This document shows positions 1 through 10,853 of a stretch of DNA of 64,000 bases, in pieces; the stretch's first letter is position 1, and each line of letters opens with the position of its first letter. This DNA is from Spongospora subterranea f. sp. subterranea. Taxonomy: Eukaryota; Endomyxa: Phytomyxea; Phytomyxea; Plasmodiophorida. Below the pieces are notes generated by a model. It did no database searches, was not told the DNA's origin, and saw nothing but the letters and a program-made list of their open reading frames with translations. Made by a program: the position numbers and the translations under genes. Where the stretch lies: assembly GCA_049724395.1 (NCBI GenBank), contig JAUGWO010000059.1, positions 62,001 through 126,000 on the forward strand, read 5' to 3'.

Positions 1-2447
1 ATTGCAGGCAATTCGACGCTATTTTGACGCTTACATTGACGTGACCGATTGGATTCCGCTGTCGTTACAGCTGTATGGGAAAGTGGTGGAACTTCCGTTA
101 ACTTTCTCGCGTAAGCGCTATCTGAATTAGCACTGCAAGTTTTTGGACAATGCAGTGCCGTTTAAGCATTTACACTCGGTAACTGCGTCAAGCAATGACT
201 AATCGTGGTTGTTGCGATCAGAGGTTGCAGTGGACATCTCCAAATTACGTCCAGCAGAGATCGTCTCTCAGGTCTCGACAAGTGGATTGTCCGTTGCAAT
301 TTTCAACGGCAAGGCCCAACAGCAAGTAATTGAAATATTTTGCCGTTTTTTCGCCTTTAACTTCATCTCTTATGGTGTGAATTGCGATGTTGTGATTTGC
401 CCACTGGAAGAAAACCATTGAATGTGATGATATACGTGGTTTACAATTGGTTATAGCTCGGTTACCGTGTATCCATTGGGTTGACGGTCTTCATTATTGG
501 CGTGTTAATGTGGATATGCATCGCTTTTTCAAAGGACGTCAATCAGCTGGTGGTCGAACCTGTGGAAAATCTGGTTTGATAATTGCAGTTTGCTACATAA
601 TAACGCACATTGAAGCTTTTTAGGTTGCGCGAGTTAGAAAAATTGCTGACGATCCACTCAATTCAAACAACTTCAAAGATCTCACAATAAAAGGTGTTCC
701 GCAGTCACCTCGCAATTTGATTACATCGCCATCTAGCCACCAAGTCTCTCCGAGTGAAGCTGGCGCTCCGGGGACCAAAGGGCTATCCAAACTTTTTCAT
801 AAGCAACATAAGAAGAAGGACTCAAAAACTCACTTGGAAATCAGGTAGTCAGAAGTTGCAGTGGTTTTCAGGATATCGGATCTCACATTTTGTCAAGGGT
901 GCTGGAGCAAGCTGTGTCAAAAATTGTTGAGCTGCTGGCATTGGGGTTCGGTGAAGCAGGTCGGGAGGTTATTCGCAAGAGCCTAAAAATTGGAGGTCAA
1001 AGCGTTGATGCTGTTTCGTTGGGGCAAAAGGTTCATGCAATTTTCGGATTCTGTGATATTCGGAATTTCACCGTAAGTGACAAAAAAAACGATCGCTGTC
1101 GAAGTGACAAACAAATCTGAGTTGTTTTCTATAGGATATCTGCGAGTGTTTACAACAGGATGTAATGAAGTTTACCAACCAGATTGCACGCATTGTTCAC
1201 GGAGACGTTCAATTCTATGGCGGGCATTGCAACAAAAAGTCAGCTTTTCCTTTGTGGTGCTTCTTCGAGCATTAGGGGCGTTGCTGACTAGTGTTGCTTC
1301 TTAGCATAGGCGATGCATTTTTGCTTGTCTGGAGGCTACCGGACCTTGGATCTAAAGACAATGTGAATCAATCCTTTTGGAACAGCTATTCTTGAAATCT
1401 GATTATGTCTACAGGGACCACAACTGGAATTTAATCTGAAATCTCTAAATATGCTTGGCTGGGAACAGCTAGCGGATAATGCGCTAATATCTTTCATCAA
1501 AATCATCGCGGATATTAACAGGTTTCTACTCACCGGTTTTTAAGAAAGGCAACTTGACAGCGTGTTCTGAATAATGTTATGCATCAGAAGCGCCGAATTA
1601 ATCGCGTATAGAAATCACCCCGCCATAAAGGAAAGGTTTGGCAATGATTTTCAAGTTAGCATGGGGTTCGGTCTTCATGTGGGTTGGGCTATTGAAGGTA
1701 AACCAATCTTCTAGCATCGCATCAACCTTGCAAAATTTTTATTCAGCTTGGCTTAATGCATTTTCAACAAATGTCCATTAGGTGCAATTGGAAGCCGGTT
1801 CAAAATCGACGCATCATATTTGTCCCCAAATGTGAACTTGACCGCACGTCTGGAAAGCGCCACTAAACAGTTCGGGGTACCGATACTACTCTCCGAGCCC
1901 TTTGTGCAGCTTCTTAGTCAAACAGCTCAACTCAAAATCAGGAAGATAGACAATGTAATTTTCAAAGGTACAAGCGTAATTGAACCGAATTGTAATCACT
2001 ATTGATATCTAACCGGTTTTCAGGGGTTTCGGCACCCGTTGGATTGTACACATTTGACATCACTGACAATTCGCCTTTACCACGTCCAAACGGAGCGCAT
2101 CGGCCGATCACTGAAGCAGCCGTTTCTGTAGTGTTCCGCTCTGATCTTGATGTGATTGGTCTGCAAAGAAGCCATCCAAAACAGCTTCTGCCGACATTCA
2201 GGAAGGCGTTCACAGCTTATGAAAACGGAGGTCAGAGTGGTTGCCTTTGCACACTGAGCCAATCAATCAAGCATCTAAATCTTGATTTCATTGGCAGATT
2301 GGAAAGACGCTGTAGCAAAGCTTCAACAGTGTCTAAGTTGGGTTCCCAAAGATGGTCCTTCGTTATCGCTGTTGTCGTACATGAAACTGTGCGATGACCG
2401 GCCACCCGATTGGCTTTAAAGGATTTCGAGCTCTGGAATTTAAATAA
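1..2447 (+). CDS. Membrane-anchored class III adenylate/guanylate cyclase, 3' part of gene
   Basis: Makes cAMP or cGMP; runs in from the left edge, so the 5' end is missing. Joining exons across short GT-AG introns gives an extracellular stretch (1-400), a single membrane helix (about 480-530, reading TVFIIGVLMWICIAF), a linker VVEPVENLVVRVRKIADDPL, and a cyclase domain with AIFGFCDIRNFT (metal-binding Asp), IGDAFLLVWR, GWAIEGAIGS and SPNVNLTARLESATKQFG. The tail VSAPVGLYTFDITD and a C-terminal helical segment follow. This is the layout of receptor-like cyclases of zoosporic fungi and ciliates (family knowledge). Near the end the frame breaks: after ...RPPDWL an in-frame TAA (2417-2419) occurs, while the family-like end GFRALEFK lies one base out of frame (2421-2447). 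This is either a one-base assembly error in a T run or a real late truncation. Confidence 0.85.
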
Positions 2448-2895
2448 AAACATTACTCTATTTCAATCCTGTCGTTACTCAACTGATCAGCCTCCCACTT
2501 TATTCCGTTACAAACTCATTTCAAAATATGTCTAATTATGTCATTACTTCCAATTTCATCAATCACAAACAGGCGACCTGCGCAGCAGAGCCGGTGAGCG
2601 TTTCGAGTTCGGTTGGAAGGTGCAATATACGGATTGCGTCCGACAAAACGCTGTATGATTTTCCAGCACGAATAAAATAAAGGGTTGGGGTGGGGTCGAA
2701 TGAGGAAAAATCTCGAAAGCGGGTTGGATTTCAAGAAAGTCAGCGGTCACGTACTACTCATTACCTCTTTGTACTCTGGACTTTGGCGCTCAATTTGCTG
2801 TTGAATCAGTGAACAGTTTATTGGGTTTTGGTAAGTCCTAGGGAAAGCACCAGGGCAAAAAACGTAAAAGAGTTTTCCTTGGTGGGGATATGTAT
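2448..2895. other. Spacer between convergent genes
   Basis: About 450 bases between the cyclase stop and the stop of the aminopeptidase gene on the other strand. Short open frames exist on the minus strand (2516-2750) but none resembles a protein I recognise and none joins convincingly to the aminopeptidase. It probably holds both 3' UTRs. Confidence 0.4.
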
Positions 2896-5795
2896 TCAGA
2901 AAGAGAGTGGTTTACAGCTGTTTGCCAGCCATTGCAACGTGACCGGATCGTTTTCCAGCAATGGAGACAGCTTCCTCCAACAATCGGCATGGTAGTCGTT
3001 CAGCCAATTCAGCTGGCTCTGGGACAACATTCCAACATTTATCAAAGACGCTTGGATTGGCGCCATTGTGACCTGCCAAAACATTCAAACTCGCCGTGAA
3101 AGGCCGTAAGCAACGACGTACCGATTCAAAGCTCATCCATTCACCGGTCCCGAATTCGTGCTGGGTCGTTTGCGCCCGAACCAGCATTACGTTCTCGATC
3201 CGGATTCCGAAAGCGTTCGTCTCGTAATAACCGGGCTCGTTTGTCACCTACGTTGGGTTAAAATCGGATTTTGATTTTGTTAATTATTACCGTCATGCCG
3301 GGTTTTAATGGAACCGTCGCGAGTGCCATCCGCCGAAGCAGGGCGCTGATTCCGTGAGGCCCTCTGAACAAGAATGAAGATGAGTATTTGGGGAAGGCGA
3401 ATAAAGACTCTTACTCATGAACGTTGAGGAATGAGCCGACTCCATGACCGGTCCCATGATTGTAATTTAAGCCAACAGACCAGAGCGACTCCCTCGCTAG
3501 CACATCCAACTGGTGTCCCGTAGTTCCACCTAACGTGCATTAGCAACAAGAATTTCGATAAGAATTATCGGCGAAAATACGAAACATATTTCTAGTATGG
3601 AGGTTGTCGACGTGCTAATTCATGTTGACGAAACGAAAAAAAAATTGCCGCTTTTTGAATTGACTGGGCAAGTAAAAGAACAAAGTGCAAGTAGAAGTGC
3701 AGAACAGAGCAAGAACTGCGACGGTCAAGCCATTGCCCGATCATGACAAACTCTATAAAAATCGCTATTCTGAAACCAAGAACAATTGATATCTCTCGCG
3801 TACATGGGAATACGGCTTGTGCAAGTCTAATGTGTCCGATTAGGACACGTGTGAAACAATCAACCTGGTGGTTGGTTGGCTGGCCAAAGTGCACAGTTCG
3901 GGTAACATCCGTAGTTCCATCATCAAATTGGGCGCCGCTGTCTACCAAGTACATCTCTTGGCGATTCAAAATCTGACAACCAAAGATTCAGTTTGTCAAA
4001 ACGAATGTCTCACACTTCACGAACGCGTTCGCTAGCACGATCCGGTTTATAATGGATGATTGCCCCATTCGGACCCGAACCGGAAATCGTGTCGAATGAT
4101 AAGCCGCGGAATTTGGGCAACGTTTGCCGATACGATTCCAATCGATCTGCAGCGTCTACTTCACTAATTGAACTGGAAACAAGCGTATGTGAGTAAAATT
4201 GGCTGTCAAAGATGAATGTTGAGACGACGTCAAATATAAAACCACGTGAACGCGTGTTGGTTCTTAACGAAGCGAATCGAATTTCGAACAACTTTGAAAT
4301 GAACCCAAAGAATTGAGAATTTTGACGATTTCTTACTTTTCGATTACAGAGTCCAACCAGGAAAGAAACCGAACCAGAGCGGCTCCGTCTCGTATATGGC
4401 ATTGCCGCATTCCTTCTAATTCGACCGGGTTCTTGATAGACTTCATTTCTTCGATGGGGCTCGGTTTTTCGACAATGGTGCGTGGTGCGACGGAATCATG
4501 AATTGCCATGGAGCATTGCATTGGGTCAACCCAAACTTTCGTAGCCGACGACGTCTGCAGGTGATTGAGCAATGCGTTGTAGGGCGCCAATTTCACGCCA
4601 ATCGACTCCAGGTACGATGCGACGTCACTGGAAACTTTCGTTGAATCCGTGAATAAAATCGGGGCGTCATTGGCATCGACAACGGCATAACCGAAGAAAA
4701 CCGGGTTGAAAGAAATGTCACTTCCGCGAAGATTGAACAGCCACGCAACCTCATCCAGAGCACAAACGACAAACAGGTCAACCTTTTCGATGGTCAACAA
4801 TCGCTGCAACCTAAAAGAAAATGACGCAGCTTTGAAAAATTATGCGGAACAAAATATGATCAATCAACGAGAACAAGGCAAACTTGATTGCTAACAGCAT
4901 TATGTTTAAGTAGCTATTACTGTTGAATTTTGAGTTGAGCTGGGACGCCAGCGTACGAGACTGGGTGAATAAACACGGGATCGGCTGGAGGAGCTGGACG
5001 AACCTGGCCCCAAACTGTATCGATGGGATTTGGAGACACAGACTGCAACTTGGTATCGAGGTCCAAAAGTCGCCGATACGTCGTCAATGAAACGACAAAT
5101 GGATCCACTGTGAGAAAGGAAATGTTTTGAAAGGCATAAACAAGTGCGATTTTTTCGAATTTTTAACTGCAAATCAAATAAAGCCAAGAGCAAGTTGACA
5201 ATACGATAGCACTTGGCAGGGCATGAAGATTAGAAATCATCAAGTAATAAACAGTACAATGAATGGGACAATAATCAACAAGGCATCAAAACAGGAACAG
5301 AAACCTCCAGGAACGTACAACCAACAAATCACAAACGGGATAAAGATGAGAGCAAAGACGATATTGCTCATTTCGGAATAGTGCAGTTGTATACCTCCTA
5401 ATGTGGAACTAGAGGACATGTTTTTCCCAATCCATTCGTAGACCAGAGGGACGTCGGGCTCGCCTTGACGCATCAGGGTCCAAGCCGGCGACAACTGCTT
5501 TGCAGCTTGGGTGAAATAGCGCCCATCAGTCCACAGCAATGCCTCATCTCTGGTCACCAGGGCGGTCCCGGCCGAACCTGAAAATCCGGATATGAATTCC
5601 CGGCGCTAAACGCAACGGAAACAGTGAATGGGGCTTCGCCAAACAAAAATAGCTTTGTCAAGAACCTTATGGTAGTCGGCAACATATTCGGATTGGTGAG
5701 GATCCTCAGAAGGGAATGAGAAAGGCGTCAATAGAAGCGTTGGCCATGAAGGCCCGCAACAAGCTAAGGGCCGTATCCTGTGTCGATGAGGTCAT
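2896..5795 (-). CDS. Xaa-Pro aminopeptidase (aminopeptidase P, M24B, cytosolic type)
   Basis: Metallopeptidase that removes an N-terminal residue preceding proline. Exons on the minus strand give an N-terminal creatinase-like domain ([33 protein letters not shown], then [18 protein letters not shown]), a second such domain ([20 protein letters not shown], 4333-4809) and the catalytic pita-bread fold: [19 protein letters not shown] with two metal-binding Asp, [16 protein letters not shown] with the metal-binding His, and [19 protein letters not shown] with Glu ligands. The C-terminal extension ends ...CKPLSF. The length and three-domain layout match XPNPEP1. The start is ATG at 5795. Introns are mostly short, with one of about 280 nt (about 5109-5390). 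Near the start the frame slips: the expected [11 protein letters not shown] is split by one extra base at about 5704-5712, in a C/T run, creating a TGA. Confidence 0.9.
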
Positions 5796-7278
5796 GATCC
5801 CCTTCGTTCTGATCATTATTCTAAAGGGACTTCACCGCTCAAGGAACAGTGAGGAGTGACCCGCTGTATATACAGTACACACGTAATTTTGATGTGTACA
5901 CTTATGTGTACTGTTGAATCGTTATGTCGTTCCACAACACGAGATGTTTTTATTTGTTGTTGTTGACCCTCTTATTGGTACTTTGTTGATTGCCAATTTG
6001 TCCACCGACTGCGTTAAAGGGGTTATAATTGAATACTTTTTCATATCAAAAAACGAATATTTCGAATTGAAAGACGAATTTTTCACAGAATGCACTACAC
6101 AGCATTCAAAAGCAACGCCATATCGAATTATAAAAATCAATGGCTACTGCGGCAGCAATGTCGCCACTGCTTGGCGATTCTAATTTTTTTTCGCAATCGC
6201 GATGAGCAACCTTCACGCAAATTGACTAATCGTGTGCCTACGTTGACGACAAAGCTGGGCGAGCCGCAGAAGCATTGATTTTTACCATACGATATGGCCG
6301 TCGTTGCGAATGCTTCGTCTTTCAATGCGAAGCATTGGTCTTTTAATATAAAAGAAGACGACCTCATGGACAATTTACCCAAATTCGATATCCTACCCAA
6401 TTTACAGAAACCTGGCAAGACGAGTCGACCTATTATTGGGCGCTACAGCCTGGATCACTACTATAATTTGGGTGGGATATGGAATTCAGCTAAACTGTCC
6501 ATGGGGCCGTCCTCTAAGTACTTATCCATCTGTTTAATGCATTCTTTGGAAAATTCGTCTCTCAATTCGAATTATTCGTCTTTTCAAAATGTGAATAAGG
6601 ATGTTCCAGAAGTTGGTGCGGATAGGTTCGTAAATGTTTGAATATTTTTGAAATGAGCGAGGACCAGCTGGTTATATCCTGAGATATCCATTGCGATAAA
6701 ACCTATGTTCTTGTCTGCGGCGACTATCTTGAGGTGTTTCAGGTTCTTACATTTGTAAAAGAGTTGACTGGGTTTGGCTAAGAGTAGGGACGTTCTTCTT
6801 TGACCTTGGAAACGCATCTGTTAATGTGTGTAATCAATGAGAAACCTTGGACTCACCCCCGACCGCTGCTGACAGCGGCTTTTTCAAAATTCGATGGCAT
6901 GTTTATTGGGGACCAGATAAACCAGCGTCTGGACCTGATCTGGACGTCCACCCCCAAGACGATGACCCGTGTTTGACACGACGTATATAATTCCCAAGCT
7001 GCGGGCACGCTCCGGCAATCCCGATCGCTGGTTGGAAACGAAATTCGGTTGCAAGGATATGCTACCGAATCAGGCGAAATGGGTTATTTCCATTCATCTC
7101 GAGGAACAGTATGTATTGATCTCTGGCGTGTCATTGTATCAATAAGTGTTTAGCAAAAATTGGGTTGTGGCGGTGATACGGTCCCCGAACATGCTTCGAT
7201 CTCTCCAAGGGCGAACTTCGTTGTTGAATAGTTGAAGGGCTTCCAATTGATCTGATTTCCTTTTCAGCAGGTAAGCGA
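5796..7278. other. Intergenic region with short dispersed repeats
   Basis: No gene recognised. It contains three related copies of a motif of about 40-55 nt (6041-6095 inverted, 6307-6350 and 6537-6594 direct). The last part leads into the recombinase-like gene; an upstream exon of that gene may lie at 6840-7270 but could not be established. Confidence 0.45.
6041..6594. repeat. Dispersed short repeat: one inverted and two direct copies
   Basis: The stretch at 6537-6594 matches the reverse complement of 6041-6095 at roughly three positions in four, sharing the core TTCGTCTYTCAATTCGAA. A third copy lies at 6307-6350 in the same orientation as the last. The copies code for SSFN(S/A)K-like peptides in one frame, but no long conserved protein results. 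Function unknown; possibly the remains of a small non-coding element. Confidence 0.5.
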
Positions 7279-8979
7279 ATGGTCTTCGCGTGTAGTGATC
7301 AAAGTATGTGGCAATGTAGTAGAAATTTCCTGGAAGACCTGCTCTGGGGAATGGTCCTTCGATGTCAGAGCATCCAAAATCCTCGAGATTCGAATGTTAA
7401 ACGATTGCTGAAGAATGCAGATTACGGCACGCAGCAGCATCTCCGCAATAACTTTATCGATCGCGGTATAGGAACCCTCATTGATGGATACACGACTATC
7501 GACCAGATTGTCGACATCGCAACACATTTTTGGGGTAAAAGCAGAGACCACGGGCAACATCTTCGGAACCTATGTGCTTTTTTTATGTCTCACTATGCAT
7601 TTCTTCGAGGGGAAACGGTTCGAAGTTTGGAGTTTGCGGATATGCATTCAGTACAGTTAGAGAAGGAAGGGTTTTCTATTTGCTATGCATTGGTTTTAGT
7701 TTTTCATCAGGGCAAAACAAACCAATTTGGGCGCAACGATTTTGGGCTTTCGTTCGCAACAAAGACGTTCGGGTCTGTCCTTGGGGTGCTCTCGGGTTTT
7801 ATTTGTTTTGGCGGTTTCACGTCGAAAGTGATCCATTTCCAGTTTTCACTACGAGCGAAAACTGGTTCAATCTGAAGCTTCTCAAGAGTGGCCAAAAATC
7901 CTAGAACTCCTCTCGACTACAAGACTCATAAGAAATCAATTGATTCTGCGTTCCGGTCTGTCGGATTGAATGCCAAAGCCAAGACTCACGCTGCCCGAGG
8001 TTCCGGAGCAAGGATGGCTGAAGTAGGTGGCGCATCCGAAGATCAGATTCGTCGTCTCGGAAGGTGGAACAATCAGGCGATGGAAAACTGCTCCCTGACT
8101 TCTCTGCCTCGAGAAGCCATCAGAACTCTCTGGCCGGATTTTTCTCCGGCGCAAGGAAACTTGTATCTCCAGCGTGCCGCAATTGAACCTTCTGAAGCGC
8201 TGAAACTGATGCTCTTTCCTATGGTTGAGACTTGTCTGAACAGGATTGCTACCGGGGAATATTGTCAAACTATTGCGGCAAAGGGATTTCTTCAACTCTT
8301 TCAAAGACTCAGAACCGTGGTTCTGCAGGACTCGGTAATCATGAGATCGAAGTATCCTGAGCATCCTTTATGGAGTGCTAATATAATCTCCTGTGATATC
8401 TATCGTAATTTCGCCGGGGATTTACTCACAGCAGTCAGCAAAGCTTGTGACCCGACGGAAAATCGGCTACAACAAGCGATGTCAGCACTGTCTGAAAAGG
8501 TTGATGCAGTCCATCAAGATCTGAAGACAACAATATCAGCGACAATCGATCCGATATCACGCAGTCTATCTTCATTGCGGGAGAATTTAGGGGATTTACT
8601 TTCTGACAGGGTGCCGGTCACAATCAATGCTCAATGGCAATAATCTCGGGATGAACGTCGTCCAATGGAGCCATGTGATGTCGGTCATCCGGTCATGCAA
8701 GAGGAATGTGATGGTGCGAACCCAGTTCCATACAAAATGAGCAGGGGAATCCATTCTGTGGTGGACCTATGGAGAGAGTGGTCTGAGGGACTAGGTGGAG
8801 GTCCATCAGTCAGGGATTTGGAAAGGAGATGGGGATTAAAATGGTGCCACGATAGCGAGAGAAGGTTCTTTAATCGCCGGAGAACAGTGACTGATGCAAT
8901 TATTGACAAAGCGCGGTCCTTTGATAAGATGGGAAATCGCTTGACTGGCTATCCAAGCACATTAAACAATCGTCCTTAA
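7279..8979 (+). pseudogene. Ndc10-like tyrosine recombinase with GCR1_C domain (Crypton-type), degraded
   Basis: Three blocks in order: (1) a core domain, LCAFFMSHYAFLRGETVRSLEFAD then ALVLVFHQGKTNQFGR, followed one frame away by RVCPWGALGFYLFWRF; (2) the C-terminal catalytic part KTHAARGSGARMAEVGGA and IRRLGRWNNQAMENCSLTSL, matching the fungal LGRWN...YLT-LP pattern, where the usual nucleophile Tyr position reads Ser; (3) after a coiled segment, a GCR1_C-like DNA-binding domain, GGPSVRDLERRWGLKW...RRFFNRRRTV. Breaks: one-base frame changes at about 7735 and about 7890, and an in-frame TAA at 8641-8643 between parts 2 and 3, since the frame before and after that stop is the same. The family comprises Cryptons and related fungal genes that move by a tyrosine recombinase. 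Here it looks like a fairly recent pseudogene, unless the breaks are assembly errors. Confidence 0.75.
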
Positions 8980-9724
8980 GCAATAATAAACGGACGTGTC
9001 ATATGTTGGTTTCTTCACCTTCGAGCTGAGACTCAGACTGCCCAGAACCCCGCGAAAGATTGTTGATGCGACGTTCCATTGTTTGTTCATCGAACAAATC
9101 TGCTGCACATGAACGGTGTTTCAAATTGCAGAAGTTAACATCGGTATTGGAGCAGATTCAGCTTCATTCGATACACTCTCAATTGATTCTTTCAGATCAA
9201 TCATGTTGACCATCAAAGAAGGCGTTTTGTAGAACAATTTCACTGTGGTTTAACACTGGTTTTGTTGCGTAACTTTCAGTTACACTTGGGCTGGGACAGA
9301 AAACAGTGTAACAGGCAGGTCCCAGGTCCTGCTGGAAGTTGTGGGAATCACGGGAGTTTGCGTAAAACTGGTCTTTGGTGGAGAAGTATACTACACGTAC
9401 CTATTAAACCATTATTGGGATTGATTTTCAAAGAGACTCCATTGAGGAGTCATCACGACCTTCCTCGATAAACCGTAAGAGTTATCAGCATTTGACATGG
9501 ATTTTCTTTGCTGTTTTTTTACAACTCTTCGTGTCTTGCCGCTTAGGATAGGCTTTCCTAAGCATATTCTGTATGTATAACAAGCAGGAGGGCCATCAGT
9601 AAATAGCGACCCTAGAAACCTTGATTCTGGGTCCGCTAGAACCTCCGCGATTGACTTTAAAGCAGGATCGATAAAAGGTGTTGCATCTCCGAACTTATCG
9701 GTACTCCAATCCGTCCTCTGATAC
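8980..9724. other. Spacer, nothing recognised
   Basis: About 750 bases downstream of the recombinase pseudogene. I see short open frames only (for example 9262-9471, +) with no recognisable motif, and no clear inverted repeat that could be an element end. Confidence 0.4.
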
Positions 9725-10269
9725 TCAAGATTTCATGTCAATACGACCCAACAGGGTCACGATGACCAGGATCTTGGATATCAGGCTTTCACGGCAAATG
9801 TATTCCACTGACTGATGTAACTTGAAATCAGAAAAAACTGCTTTTGAAATTTGTAAGAGCAGTTTTTGGTGAAAAATGAATGCGCCTGCGGACTTCTTTG
9901 GTACACAACCGGATTCCTTGATTTCCAAACAAGGTTTTCCCAATACAGCAACGTTATGGTCCGGTGGTTCTTCATTTGACGGGCCTGTCAACCAAGTAAA
10001 TTGCTGATTTTGTTGTCTTCAAACGAATTCTACCTTGGGATTCTATTCCGCATAGAGCGGATTTTTCCTCCCTGATAATTCGTGTCAATATTATTGAAGA
10101 TTCCGTTTAGGTCCTTAACATGCTTGCCTGTAAGCTTTTCCGGCTGGTAATCATTTTCTAAAAGTATTGCTTCTAAAGCGATTTCGTGGGGATTCTGCAT
10201 CCAACCTTGTTTATTTGCTGCCATTTGGCTCTTGCTCATTGCGCTGTTTGTTGCGACAGTACGTATCAT
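9725..10269 (-). CDS. Hypothetical protein, possibly two exons
   Basis: Two minus-strand open stretches follow one another: 10269-10030 (79 codons, polar, with NPHEIALEAILLENDYQP) and 9991-9725 (88 codons, SNEEPPDHNVAVLGKPCLE). They could be exons of one small gene, but the junction is not clear and the first stretch may start upstream. No family is recognised. Low confidence; they could equally be fragments of an old mobile element. Confidence 0.2.
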
Positions 10270-10853
10270 CGGCTCTGTTTAACAGGCCAGTGGTCAGCGC
10301 AGTCCGTGGCGCATTTTTGGTTTAATAAAATTACAGTACAATCGTGTTAATCTTTCATTTGCGCGACCGTGCGCATTCTACTGTTAGATGACGGATGAAG
10401 ATCTTGATATCTCATCCAAGTCGCCTTCTTGGTTGCCAATTGGCCAACATTAGGAATAACGTGAATCTGTGTACTTTAGTGATGGTAAAGGCTAATCAAG
10501 TTTAATATTGACGTTTGATTTACAGTTCTACTGCGACAAATCCTGGAGTGTATGTCTCAATGTGGTTTTTAAGTCTGATTGCTAACGGAATCCGGGTCGG
10601 AGCCGAACTTGCTTTGGTATCCTTTTTGAGTAACCGACCAAGTAGCATTGGCAAACAATCCATAAACTGAACTATTGAGGTTTGATGCAAGGTGTGAGTA
10701 AGGATGGTTGCGGGTCATAAACATATGCTACTACTACAGTATCTGGTACCATGTATGACAATGCTTCGACGGGTGATCTTCCGTTATCAACGGCTACTCG
10801 TATGACAATGTCTGTCTACGAAATGTTTGAGAGCGAAATCATAGTAGAAGTTG

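Noticed and set aside
2411-8643. Programmed +1 frameshifting or stop-codon reassignment
   Set aside because: Three sites have a stop at a frame break or in frame, which recalled Euplotes-type shifting or TAA reassignment. But several genes end properly at TAA and TGA, two sites sit in short base runs, and the family residue expected at 5708 (Ser) fits an extra base better than a shift.
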